Source of the DNA: CAZKNF01 sp964554105
GTDB lineage: Bacteria; Bacteroidota; Rhodothermia; Rhodothermales; VXPQ01
Assembly (NCBI GenBank): GCA_964554105.1
Contig: CAZKNF010000003.1
Location: 53,059-117,058 of the forward strand
DNA length: 64,000 nt
Direction of reading: 5' to 3'
A program made the position numbers and the translations under genes. How positions within the stretch are numbered: position 1 is the stretch's first letter; each line of letters starts with the position of its first letter. Positions 26,280-35,600 of the stretch are shown here, piece by piece. The notes beneath the pieces were generated by a model that searched no databases, was not told the origin of the DNA, and was given only the letters and a program-made list of their open reading frames with translations.

Positions 26280-27401
26280 CTATCCGTTCTTCTGCTCGAA
26301 ATCTTCCATGAACTCAACGAGCGCTTCAACTGTCGCTTCCGTGCACGCGTTGTATATAGAGGCCCGCAGGCCACCGACCGAGCGGTGTCCTTTTAGCGCG
26401 AGAAATCCCCCGTTTTTGGCCTGTTCGATAAATTTTTGTTCGAGATCCTCGGATGGCAGCCGAAAGGTGACGTTCATTTTAGAGCGTGAAGATGCCTCAG
26501 CCGTTCCTCTATAGAACTCCGTTCGATCGATCCGATCGTACAGTTTGCTTGCCTTCCGAGCGTTAATCTCTGCGATCGTTTGCAGGCCTCCAAGATCCTC
26601 CAGCCATTTCAACACCTTTCCAACAACGTAGACGGCGAATACCGGAGGCGTATTGAAGAGCTTTGACGTGTGAGTACCATAATCCAGAATCGTCGGCAAC
26701 GGCTGATTCCGTCGCTTCAGAAAATCTTCACGAATCAGGATGATAGTTACTCCGGCCGGACCTAGGTTTTTCTGAGCGCCGGCATATATCAAGCCGTAGC
26801 GATCGGTATCGATTTGCTTGCTTAAGAAGTCACTTGATGCATCACAGACAAGGGGTACGTCGGCAACGGGTTCGTCGTGAAACTGCGTTCCGAAGATCGT
26901 ATTGTTCGACGTAAAATGCAGATAAGCGGCGCTGGAATCGAGGCGCCATCTCGATGGATCGGGAATATAATTGAAGTTCTTGTCGCTGCTGGTTGCGGAG
27001 ACGTTCGCGCTGCCGAGTAATTCTGCTTCATGGATCGCCTTTTTCGACCACGCGCCGGTGACGAGATAATCCGCCGAGCCGCCGCGGGGAAGGAAGTTCA
27101 ATGGAACCTGATGGAACTGCATGGAGGCTCCGCCCTGGAGAAAAAGCACATGCCATTCGTCGCCGAGCCCCAGCAGGCTTTTGAGTCTGCGTTTAGCGGA
27201 TTGCTCAATGTCGGTGTAGGTAGCGGATCTATGGCTGACCTCGAGCACCGACGCACCGATGTTTTGATAGACCGGGAGCTCGTTTCTTACTTCGAGGAGC
27301 ACTTCTTCCGGGAGCGCTGCCGGACCCGCTGAAAAGTTGTGAAGGCGAGTACGGCGATGTGCGTCAGGTGACGTGTCGTAGTCTACAGGCTGCATGATCA
27401 T
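26280..27401 (-). CDS. serC: phosphoserine aminotransferase
   Basis: PLP enzyme converting 3-phosphohydroxypyruvate and glutamate to phosphoserine and 2-oxoglutarate, step two of serine synthesis and also used in pyridoxal phosphate synthesis. The 373-residue protein has the typical opening HNFSAGPAALPEEVL, the phosphate-binding LFLQGGASMQF, and the PLP lysine in YAGAQKNLGPAG. The C-terminus keeps HRSVGGLRASIYNACTEA. Two starts are possible two codons apart (27401 and 27395), both ATG. It follows serA by 87 bases on the same strand, so the two enzymes act in order and are probably coregulated. Confidence 0.97.
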   Translation of the reverse strand: MIMQPVDYDTSPDAHRRTRLHNFSAGPAALPEEVLLEVRNELPVYQNIGASVLEVSHRSATYTDIEQSAKRRLKSLLGLGDEWHVLFLQGGASMQFHQVPLNFLPRGGSADYLVTGAWSKKAIHEAELLGSANVSATSSDKNFNYIPDPSRWRLDSSAAYLHFTSNNTIFGTQFHDEPVADVPLVCDASSDFLSKQIDTDRYGLIYAGAQKNLGPAGVTIILIREDFLKRRNQPLPTILDYGTHTSKLFNTPPVFAVYVVGKVLKWLEDLGGLQTIAEINARKASKLYDRIDRTEFYRGTAEASSRSKMNVTFRLPSEDLEQKFIEQAKNGGFLALKGHRSVGGLRASIYNACTEATVEALVEFMEDFEQKNG

Positions 27402-27488
27402 TCAGGAATAAGGCGAGTTGTTGAGTTTAGAGGCAGACGGTCGCCGCGGATTTTCCAGACCGACGTCGCCTGAAAGCGTACACAAAGA

Positions 27489-28715
27489 TCAGGACGGTCC
27501 CGGTGTACCGTCCTTTAAAGCAATGACCGATACCGCAAGTACATCGGGATGATCCATTATCCGCCGTATGACATCATCCTGAGGTAGGCCGTCGAATCGG
27601 ATTCGCGCACACGCGGCGGTTGCACCCTCGAAGATTAAGTTTTCCATTTCCTGGACGTTCCACTCCGCCTTTCGCATTTCATTTAACACGGCAGCGAGTA
27701 CGCCTATTTTATCAAGATGGCGGACCGTCAGCAGGTGGGTCGCCGGCGAATGTTCTTCCAGATTGACGCCGTGGAGTACCTGGCCGGTCCCGGCATACGT
27801 GGTGATCACATTCGCCATTTCAGCCACCGTCGCCTCTTGCGCCTGGCGTGTTGATGCGCCAATATGGTGCGTGATATACAGATTTGGATGATTGGCCAAT
27901 GGATGACTGAGGGCTCCCTCTTTGTCAGCCGGCTCACCCTCGATCACGTCGACTGCCGCGAGCAGGTGCTTTTCTTGCAGTGCCCATCGGAGCGCGTTTT
28001 CGTCGACAACGCTGCTGCGAGTCGTATTGATAAAATAGGCGCCTGAGCGCATTGATTCGAAGAAGGTTCGATCAGCGAGATGGTGCGTTTCCGGTGACGC
28101 GGCGACGTGAAGCGTAACTACATCCGCATCAGACGCGACGTCCTTCGGTGAGGCCTTAAGCTCTATTCCCAGCTCATCCGCCGTACGTTTAGTTAAGGAT
28201 CGACTCCAGCCTATCACGTGCATCCCGAGCGAGATTCCAATTCGCACCACTCGAGTTCCGATGTGGCCCACACCAATCACACCGAGCGTCTTGCCTTTGA
28301 CACCTCGTGCCTCTGCATAGGCGGCCTTGTTCCACTTGCCCTCTCGGGCATCTTGCACATTCTCGGGAATACGCCGATCGAGGGAGAGCATCAATCCAAT
28401 TGTAAGCTCGGCGACGGCGTCGGAGTTCGTTCCCGGACAGTTGGCTACAAAGATGCCGCGAGCAGAGGCAGCATCCACATCGATGGTGTCGTAGCCGGCG
28501 CCCGCACGCACGATGAGCTCCAGCGTCGTACTCGCATCCATTATGTCGGCCGTAACTGGAGTCGATCGTACGACGAGCACATTTGGGCGTACTTCGACCG
28601 ATGCCTCCAATAGGCTGTCCCCCGATACATTCGGCCGCATTGTGACGTCGAACCCTTTTACTTTGAGGTGTTCGACGCCGGATTTGGCGATTCTATCGGC
28701 AATCAGAACTCTCAC
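27489..28715 (-). CDS. serA: D-3-phosphoglycerate dehydrogenase
   Basis: Oxidises 3-phosphoglycerate to 3-phosphohydroxypyruvate with NAD+, the first step of serine synthesis. The 408-residue protein has a D-isomer-specific 2-hydroxyacid dehydrogenase core with the nucleotide motif LGVIGVGHIGTRVVRIG and the C-terminal catalytic histidine region YITHHIGASTRQAQE. From about residue 335 there is an ACT-type regulatory domain (LLTVRHLDKIGVLAAVLNEM), so serine feedback is likely, but the larger allosteric domain of long SerA forms is missing. Its start overlaps the DUF1015 stop by four bases (28712-28715), showing translational coupling. Confidence 0.95.
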   Translation of the reverse strand: MRVLIADRIAKSGVEHLKVKGFDVTMRPNVSGDSLLEASVEVRPNVLVVRSTPVTADIMDASTTLELIVRAGAGYDTIDVDAASARGIFVANCPGTNSDAVAELTIGLMLSLDRRIPENVQDAREGKWNKAAYAEARGVKGKTLGVIGVGHIGTRVVRIGISLGMHVIGWSRSLTKRTADELGIELKASPKDVASDADVVTLHVAASPETHHLADRTFFESMRSGAYFINTTRSSVVDENALRWALQEKHLLAAVDVIEGEPADKEGALSHPLANHPNLYITHHIGASTRQAQEATVAEMANVITTYAGTGQVLHGVNLEEHSPATHLLTVRHLDKIGVLAAVLNEMRKAEWNVQEMENLIFEGATAACARIRFDGLPQDDVIRRIMDHPDVLAVSVIALKDGTPGPS

Positions 28716-29941
28716 GTGTCCTGATCGAAGAGGTGAACTAGAATGCCGCTCCGCAATTTGGGCTCAAACCACGTTGATTTCGGTGGCATGAGGAGTCCCG
28801 CGTCTGACACAGCGAGAAGCTCTTCTATACTGGTTGGATACATCGAAATCGCCAGTTCGGCCGCGCCGGCATCTACCAGGCGTTCGAGCTCCGACGTACC
28901 GCGAATACCACCCACGAAATCGAGATTCGGATCGCGGCGTGGATCGGAAATTCCCAGTTCCGGCTCAAGCAAATGGTCGCTTAAACGGGCAACGTCCAGC
29001 TGATGTGCGATCGTCTCGTCATCTGATTCAGGGAGCGTCAGAGTATGCCAGCGGCCGGCGAGATACAGGCACGCGGACCCCGGCCGACTCGGTGACTTGT
29101 CGCCCGAGTCGATATCGATATCGAACCGATTCTTCAGCGTATCGATGAAAGCCTCCGGTGTTACAGGAAGCTGTTTTACAATTCGATTATAGGCGAGGAT
29201 CTCCATCTCATCCATCGGAAAGAGCACCGCCGGAAAGTACTCGTACTCGGACGTCATCGACGCATCTCGTTTCATACGAAGCGTTTCCGCAGCCCTGCTT
29301 GCTGCCTTGCATCTGTGATGCCCATCTGCGACGTAAAGAGGATTGACGTCCTGAAATCGATTGATGAGCGCCTCGGAGTTGGCAACGTTCCAGATGGTGT
29401 GTCTGACACCGTCCTCCGCCTCGAAATCATAAAGCGGGCGAGCCTCTGTTTCCGCGGCTACGAGACGATTCACGGCGTCGAGGCCGCGATAGGTGAGCAT
29501 TACCGGCTCCGCATGAGCTCTCTGCGCAAGGATATGCCTCGTGCGATCTTCCTCCTTGGCTGGACGTGTTTTCTCGTGCTTCAGAATTGCATCGTCGTCA
29601 TACTCATTCACCGAAACGCACCCAAAAATGCCGGTCTGCGAACGACCGTTCATTTCGAGCCGATAAATGTACAACGATGGAGTTTTCTCCTGAATCGACT
29701 TGTCGCCGGCCACATATCGCCGAAGATTCGCCGCCCCCATTTCGTAGACTTCGTCGTCGTGTTCGTCTACAGACGGCAAAAGATCGATTTCCGGTCGAAT
29801 GACGTGCAAGAAGCTATCAGGCTTATCTCTGGCCATCGCACGCGCCTCGTCCGTGCTAATCACATCGTATGGCACGCATGCCACGTCCTTGACGCTCCCC
29901 GGCACGGGACGGACCGCCTTAAATGGATGTAATGTGGCCAT
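28712..29941 (-). CDS. DUF1015 family protein
   Basis: A 409-residue cytoplasmic protein of the DUF1015 family, recognised from the opening LHPFKAVRPVPGSVKDVACV and the sequence YDVISTDEARAMARDKPDSF, and from YVADGHHRCKAASRAAE in the middle, where the DGHHR motif resembles a nuclease or ParB-like/Ser kinase-type core. Some archaeal and bacterial relatives have been described as serine kinases (SerK-type ParB-like fold); I recall this only at the family level. Its position, overlapping the serA start by four bases and followed by serC, supports a role in serine metabolism. No signal peptide or membrane segment is present. It is probably the first gene of the operon. Confidence 0.88.
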   Translation of the reverse strand: MATLHPFKAVRPVPGSVKDVACVPYDVISTDEARAMARDKPDSFLHVIRPEIDLLPSVDEHDDEVYEMGAANLRRYVAGDKSIQEKTPSLYIYRLEMNGRSQTGIFGCVSVNEYDDDAILKHEKTRPAKEEDRTRHILAQRAHAEPVMLTYRGLDAVNRLVAAETEARPLYDFEAEDGVRHTIWNVANSEALINRFQDVNPLYVADGHHRCKAASRAAETLRMKRDASMTSEYEYFPAVLFPMDEMEILAYNRIVKQLPVTPEAFIDTLKNRFDIDIDSGDKSPSRPGSACLYLAGRWHTLTLPESDDETIAHQLDVARLSDHLLEPELGISDPRRDPNLDFVGGIRGTSELERLVDAGAAELAISMYPTSIEELLAVSDAGLLMPPKSTWFEPKLRSGILVHLFDQDT

Positions 29942-30230
29942 TGGAAATGAATTCCTCGACGGTTCTGGCTACGGCAACATGGCGTAATAATTTCCTAAAT
30001 GCGGAGGTGTGTCGCACCGCGTTTATGCGTCGTTGCGGCTATTTAACACAAAAGCCATCTACGAAGAGAGAGGCGTTAGAATCGGTCTGCCTCGCCCAAT
30101 TGAGGGAACTCCACGAGACAACAGGGCTTAAACACCGCAGACAAAGCAGGAGCGAGTCCGCAGTGAAGGCTTCACTCGAGATTCACTCAATCAGGTGACC
30201 CGCTTCCGCTTATATTCGAGTGTTAAACAT

Positions 30231-30306
30231 CGCGGGGTGGAGCAGCTGGTAGCTCACCGGGCTCATAACCCGGAGGTCGCGGGTTCGAATCCCGCCCCCG
30301 CTACCA
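30231..30306 (+). tRNA. initiator tRNA-fMet (CAT anticodon)
   Basis: The cloverleaf folds cleanly: acceptor CGCGGGG/CCCCGCT, D stem GAGC/GCTC, anticodon stem CCGGG/CCCGG with loop CTCATAA (anticodon 30264-30266), T stem GCGGG/CCCGC with TTCGAAT loop. The end is ACCA, so CCA is encoded. Initiator features are present: three consecutive G:C pairs in the anticodon stem, A11:U24 and an unpaired 1-72 end. The end mismatch is C1 with U72 rather than the C1-A72 of Escherichia coli. No clear promoter pair was found, although TATATT lies at 30212-30217. Confidence 0.96.
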
Positions 30307-30311
30307 TATCG

Positions 30312-30347
30312 ACGCTGGAGTCCACATGGACTTCGGCGTTTTTTTTT
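30312..30347 (+). terminator. intrinsic terminator after the initiator tRNA
   Basis: A 13-base stem (ACGCTGGAGTCCA with TGGACTTCGGCGT, two G-U pairs) separated by CA is followed by nine T residues at 30339-30347. This is a textbook intrinsic terminator on the plus strand. Confidence 0.9.
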
Positions 30348-30402
30348 GAACCTGCGCCTGACTCATCCGGCTTTACATCGTCCAAGTGCCACGTTGCGTT
30401 TA

Positions 30403-30924
30403 TCACGTCCGCGTGGCGCGTGCCAGCTCGTACCCGAATCGCACGGCCGGGCGTACCTCGGAATACGGCGGATGCTGCCATTTGGAAGCGTAATGCGCCC
30501 TGAGTTCTTCTTCGGCTTCGGCAAAAGTAAGGCCAACAAAATCAGCGTCCGTCGCCATTTCACGCCCGAGCCGATACGCGGCAAGGTGGCGATCGAAATC
30601 TCGGTTTTCGCCGACACGTGCCTCGAAGTGCTCCCGGAAAGCATCATCGAATCGGGGCTTAACGGATTCGCTAACACCGACGAGGTCTACGATTCGTTCG
30701 AGCGGCCGGGAGATATGCACGACGCCCTCCCCGATTTCGATTTCGTCTGCAGGGAAACGTTCATTTGGGCCAGTATAGAGTGCCTCAAATTTCTTGTCTT
30801 GCGGCTCGATCGCGAGCGTCTCGACGATTCCGATACGTTCATTCTGCCCGTCGTAGACGTGCCAGTTTCTAATGTCCGGGATTGACAATCCGACGATCCA
30901 CGGGTCGTCTTTTCGTAGCAGCAT
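30403..30924 (-). CDS. PRC-barrel-like protein, possible stress role
   Basis: A soluble 173-residue protein. The N-terminal part (about 14-85) has the beta-rich pattern of a PRC-barrel: IRNWHVYDGQNERIGIVETL followed by YTGPNERFPADEIEIGEG. The second half contains YRLGREMA, FVGLTFAEAEEELRAHY and SEVRPAVRFGYELARA, resembling the repeated C-terminal region (W-x-VEPxLxxxW ... AxxxGxxRA) found in PRC-barrel/YsnF-type stress proteins. Such proteins are usually connected with envelope or desiccation stress, but no experiment is known to me for this type. It follows the proline-rich ORF by about 20 bases on the same strand. The 3' end lies beyond the tRNA terminator, convergent with it. Confidence 0.75.
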   Translation of the reverse strand: MLLRKDDPWIVGLSIPDIRNWHVYDGQNERIGIVETLAIEPQDKKFEALYTGPNERFPADEIEIGEGVVHISRPLERIVDLVGVSESVKPRFDDAFREHFEARVGENRDFDRHLAAYRLGREMATDADFVGLTFAEAEEELRAHYASKWQHPPYSEVRPAVRFGYELARATRT

Positions 30925-30945
30925 TCGTCCTCCTCCTGCTCTTCT

Positions 30946-31191
30946 CTAGGTCTGTCGACCGGGCGTGGTTGGCGGCTCGCGCTGTGGTGACGGTGGCGTC
31001 GATGGCTCGGTATCCGGAACCGGAGGCACGTTCGGGCCGGGATCGGGTTCGCCCGGTGTCGTCGGATCTCGCTGAGGATCTGTTTCGGGTTCGCGAATCG
31101 GCTCTGTTTCAGGCTCGCGCTCCGGAGGCGGAGGGGTCTCTGTGTCCAACGGTCGGAGAACACTATACGTCATGATATTTACAGGTCTCAT
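30946..31191 (-). CDS. small proline/glutamate-rich protein, doubtful
   Basis: An 81-residue frame in which most of the product is a low-complexity proline-rich run built from units like EPETEPIREPETDPQRDP. There is no signal peptide and no known domain. It fits neatly between the HD protein (34 bases) and the PRC-barrel gene (21 bases) on the same strand, which favours a real gene; the repeated GC-rich sequence alone could also keep a frame open by chance. A start at the second methionine (MTYSVLRPL) is equally possible. No function can be given. Confidence 0.4.
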   Translation of the reverse strand: MRPVNIMTYSVLRPLDTETPPPPEREPETEPIREPETDPQRDPTTPGEPDPGPNVPPVPDTEPSTPPSPQREPPTTPGRQT

Positions 31192-31225
31192 TTCAACGAC
31201 ACCTCCGGATATAATTTCGCTGCAC

Positions 31226-32431
31226 CTAAGTAAGTCCTACCTGGAAATAGAGCAGCATGAATACGGCGACGGTGATTACCAGGCCGGCCATGAAGGTGCT
31301 GTATGAGAACCACAACAAGCGGTATTTTCGATCCAGAACCTTCCCGAGCGAGTAAACGTCGTTGATCATGGTGTCGTAGAGCTTGTCCCAATCGGCCATA
31401 ATCTCGCGCATGGCGGACGTAAAGTCGCCGAGCTCCATGTTGACAAAATTCCCGAAGAACAGAATGTTGGCGCGATTCCGGTGGACATCTTCCATCGTAT
31501 AATACTCGCTTGTTACCTTCGGTCGCGCCGCCAGTATAGCGAAGACGATTGCGGCGAGCGATGTCACCAGCATGCACGCAGCCGGCACGAGCAGCCATGG
31601 ATCCTGTTGAATTCGTGTACTCACGAATGAGACAATGATCGACATCAGGATCGCATTGACGCTGATCATGATGTTTGCCTTGCTGTCGGCGATGGAACTG
31701 AGATTGATGTGGTTGCGATAGGCAGTTCGAAACATGGTTTCGATACCCCGCGCTGGGCTCTTTTTGTCGGCGTCGACCGTTGGAAGCTCCTTTGGTGCGT
31801 TCAGCTGCTTCGCTAGATTTCTCTGAACGACAATGAGATTCCGTTGACGTTTCTTCCCCCATCGATCACGCGCATAGTCCGTTTTAAAATCCGTCCGCGC
31901 GAGAAAGTCCAATTGAATTTCCGCCCACTCCTGGTCAGAGAATGCCGTACCGTCGCGTTCTTCCCATTCCTTCCTTAGCCGCTCCGAGTAGCGAAAAAAC
32001 TTTTTCTTCTTTCCGATGTGTACGACGTCCGCATCATGGAGGACTTTTTCCTTGAGGGTTACGGGTTCATGGTCGGAGCAGGTCGAGTGGATGAGGCGTT
32101 CTACTTCCAGAATTTGGCTTTCTGGCAGTCTTTGCTCGGAAAGGAACTCTCTCGCCAGACGCGCACTACGCTGTTCATGTTGGTCGTGGCCCTCAATAAA
32201 ACCTGTGTCGTGAAACCATGCCGCGAGCCGAACGATGAGAAGTTCTTTCTCGTCAAGGCCCTCTTCGAGACCTATTTCGTCCGCTGCTTTGGCTGTTTCG
32301 ACGGTGTGCTCATATGAATGATAGGTTATATCAGGGGACAGGTTGTCTTTGAAGAGCTCATAGACGTGAGCAGATGCTCGGGCGATGAGGAAATCTGTCG
32401 GAGGGGCTTTTTCGATCGTCTGTACACTCAT
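31226..32431 (-). CDS. HD-domain phosphohydrolase fused to a PycTM (Pycsar effector-like) membrane module
   Basis: A 401-residue two-part protein. Residues about 18-190 form an HD-type phosphohydrolase: YHSYEHT (His38, His42), the HD pair at 74-75 in WFHDTGFIEG, and LHDADVVHIG (Asp133, Asp135), so all metal ligands seem present. Residues about 234-400 resemble the PycTM/DUF5706 family: FRTAYRNHINLSSIADSKAN, then membrane helices at about 253-272, 279-302 and 372-397. PycTM proteins are the membrane-damaging effectors of Pycsar anti-phage defence, activated by cyclic UMP or CMP. No cyclase gene lies in this window, so it is an orphan here. HD fusions of this family are known in Bacteroidota. 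The HD part may hydrolyse a nucleotide signal; this is inference. Confidence 0.82.
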   Translation of the reverse strand: MSVQTIEKAPPTDFLIARASAHVYELFKDNLSPDITYHSYEHTVETAKAADEIGLEEGLDEKELLIVRLAAWFHDTGFIEGHDQHEQRSARLAREFLSEQRLPESQILEVERLIHSTCSDHEPVTLKEKVLHDADVVHIGKKKKFFRYSERLRKEWEERDGTAFSDQEWAEIQLDFLARTDFKTDYARDRWGKKRQRNLIVVQRNLAKQLNAPKELPTVDADKKSPARGIETMFRTAYRNHINLSSIADSKANIMISVNAILMSIIVSFVSTRIQQDPWLLVPAACMLVTSLAAIVFAILAARPKVTSEYYTMEDVHRNRANILFFGNFVNMELGDFTSAMREIMADWDKLYDTMINDVYSLGKVLDRKYRLLWFSYSTFMAGLVITVAVFMLLYFQVGLT

Positions 32432-32656
32432 ATACTCACGTTCTATCGATGAGCTGTCACACTCGAGAGCACTTTACATACCCGCTTGAGCAGGATGCGT
32501 TTGGAGTCGTAAATTCCTTTTTCCGATATCGTTCCATCCGAACGTGATTTCAGCACGTCAAAGGCCCGTTTTCGTGTGCGAGCTTCAATGTGTCGGATGG
32601 GATTGTACGAAGCAGTTCAAATCAGTTACATGATACACGTGGCGAATACGAATTCA

Positions 32657-35600
32657 ATGCCGCTTTCTCGATCCGGAGCGAAAAAATCTCTCCTGGGCTG
32701 GATACTGGCCGCTTTCTTTCTGTCCGCCTGCGGGACTTCGTCTCTGTTTCAAAGCCCGTCCCACGTCGCTGACCCATCCGATCTCCTCCCAGATTCTACA
32801 CTTGAATATACGGTCTTCCTAATCGGTGACGGTGGTGCTCCGAGTCGAGATACGGCGGAGGTCAATTTCATGCTGCTAGATCAAGCGCTGGCCGAGGCCG
32901 GTGAGCGCAGTGCGGTCGTTTTTCTGGGAGACAACATCTATCCGTCAGGGTTGCCGCCCGAGGGCACGGAGCAACGAGCAGACGCGGAGCGACGCATCAA
33001 CGAGCAGCTGAATATTCTGGAAGACTATGAGGGACGCATCGTCTTTGTACCAGGGAACCATGACTGGGGCGGCGGCGGCCTGGGCGGCGATCGACTGGCC
33101 CTGAATCGCCAGGAGCGTTACATCGAAAGCGAACTGAATCGAGGCAATACATTCATTCCCGACCGCGGGTTTCCAGGGCCTGTCGAAGTCGAGCTCACGG
33201 ATGACATTGCGCTCATTGCAATCGACACGCAGTGGTGGCTCGAAGATCAGAAGACGTATGGAAATACCGGGACATACCAGCTGGAGTCTGAGGGCGAATT
33301 CCTGCTGGAACTCGATGGAGCACTCTGGAGACAGGCAGACAAACACCGCGTTGTAGTAGCCCATCATCCCATATTCACGAACGGCGAACACGGCGGGTAT
33401 TTCCGGGATCTCCGAAGCGTGTTCACCGGAGAAGCATTTACGCGACGTTATTTGGGGACGCCGCAGGACCTATCGAATCTTAAGTACCGGCAGCTGCGAG
33501 ACGGACTGCTAGCTGTTTTCGAGCAGCACCGCGACCTCGTCTATGCAGCCGGTCACGACCACAGTCTTCAGTATTTCCATCACGAAGATCAACATTACGT
33601 CGTCAGTGGATCGGGCAGCAAGCTCGGATATGTAAGGGATGGCCAAGGCTCTCTCTTTACGGCAGAAAGAAAGGGATTCGCGGTACTTCGATATCATACC
33701 GACGGTTCAATTTGGCTCGCGTTTTACTCTCCGAGATTGACAGGTGGCGGCGAACTCCTGTACGTGCACCGAATTCGGGAAGCGAATGCGCCGCTGGAGG
33801 CCTTCCGACCGTCCGTTGATGCGCCGGAAATCGACACTGAATCGGAGGCGATCGATACGTTGACGGCGCCGATCGATTCGTTGACAGTCGATCGGCCCGC
33901 GGATCCACTTACAACAGACCGACACGTCGAAGTGGATGGCGGCACCGAAGAGGTGCATTCAGACGAACAGGAAATCGACGTCTCGGACGATAAGACTCCG
34001 GCCACGACGCCGATTCCATTTCAGACCCCGTACAGGTTCGTCTCGCAGGGGAGCGCCACTGTAGCCGCGAACCCTGAGTATGGTTCGGGATCATTGCGCA
34101 ATTTTTTCCTCGGAGAGCATTATCGGGGGGTGTGGAGACGACCGGTTCAGGCGCCCATTATCGACCTTTCGGAAACGGCCGGCGGTCTTACGCCTGTTAG
34201 ACGTGGCGGTGGACTCCAGACCGTATCCCTCCACCTACTCGGAGAGGATGGTGATCAGTACGTGCTCCGATCGATCGATAAAGATCCGACGGCGACAATA
34301 CCGGAGTATCTGCTCGAAACGATCGCTCAGGACGTTGTACAGGATCAGATCACTGCGATGCATCCTTATGCAGCGTTTACCCTACCGACGCTCGCCCGCG
34401 CCGCGGGAATATTTCACACCCATCCAACGCTTGTATACATCCCGGACGACGAGCGCCTCGGCTTCTATCGTCCCATATTCGCAAATACCCTTGCCCTTTT
34501 CGAAACACGTGCTGACGAGGACCAATCGGATGAAGCACGATTCGGCAATGCCGAAAACGTCATTGGGACCACAAAACTGTTCGAGAATATTCTCGAGGAC
34601 AACGACGAGTATGTCGATGAGTGGTCCTTCGGTCGTGCACGCCTCTTTGACATGTTCATCGGTGATTGGGACCGCCACGCCGACCAATGGCGCTGGGCGG
34701 AGGAAGATGTGACACCAGGAAAGATATTCAGACCCGTCCCACGGGATCGCGATTTCGCGTTCTTCAGATTCGACGGTCTATTACCCCGTCTGGTCAAGTT
34801 ATCCGGAAATTTGCAGTTCCGGCGTTTAACCAATTTTGAAGACGCCTATGACGACATTCTCGGACTGAACTACAATGGCGCCCTCCTGGATCGGCGGTTC
34901 ACGTCGAAGTTATCGGAGAGGGACTGGCTTGAACTTGCGGACAGCCTTCAAGAGAGCCTGACGGATGCGGTGATTCAGGAAGCAGTCACGGAATTCCCAG
35001 CGGAAATCTACGCATACCACGGTGAGGAGATTGCTGAGACGCTAATGAAACGCCGTGATCGACTGAAAGAGGCTGCGTCCAAATATTATCGAGTTCTCTC
35101 GAGAAATGTGGAGGTCGTCGGCAGTAATAAGCACGAACGGTTCGAGGTTACGCGACTCGATGATGAACGGACCCTCGTCGTCGTGTACAAAACTAAGATA
35201 GAGGGCGACATCGATCGTGAGCTGTATCGACGTGTCCTCCTTACGTCTGAAACGAAAGAAGTACGCCTCTATGGTCTCGGTGGTCGAGATTACTTTAGCG
35301 TCAGCGGTGAGGTCGATAATGGGATCCGTATTCGTGCGGTCGGAGGAGCCGACGAGGACACGTTTGTGGATAGTTCGCGGGTCGCAGGGGGCAGCGACCA
35401 TACGATTTTCCATGACACAATCGAGGGGAACGAGTGGCTGGTGGGTCCTGAAACCGCGGTCGTTCGCTCGGATGAGCCACGGAACAACCAGTATGAACTG
35501 TCTCGATTCGAATTGGATCAGTACGCCCCGCTGCTTCATTTTTCAAGCAACACGGATGATGGCCTGCTCCTCGGAGGCGGCGTGAAGATCACAACGGCGG

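Noticed and set aside
29315..29932. 205-residue plus-strand frame
   Set aside because: Antisense to the DUF1015 gene; composition and lack of domains suggest a shadow frame.
30263..30481. 72-residue minus-strand frame ending AGAGFEPATSGL
   Set aside because: The C-terminus is the well-known translation of the antisense of a tRNA gene (initiator tRNA at 30231-30306); the frame is an artefact.
34080..34712. 210-residue plus-strand frame within the barrel lipoprotein
   Set aside because: Same-strand alternate frame inside a long, well-supported gene; no start context or domain.
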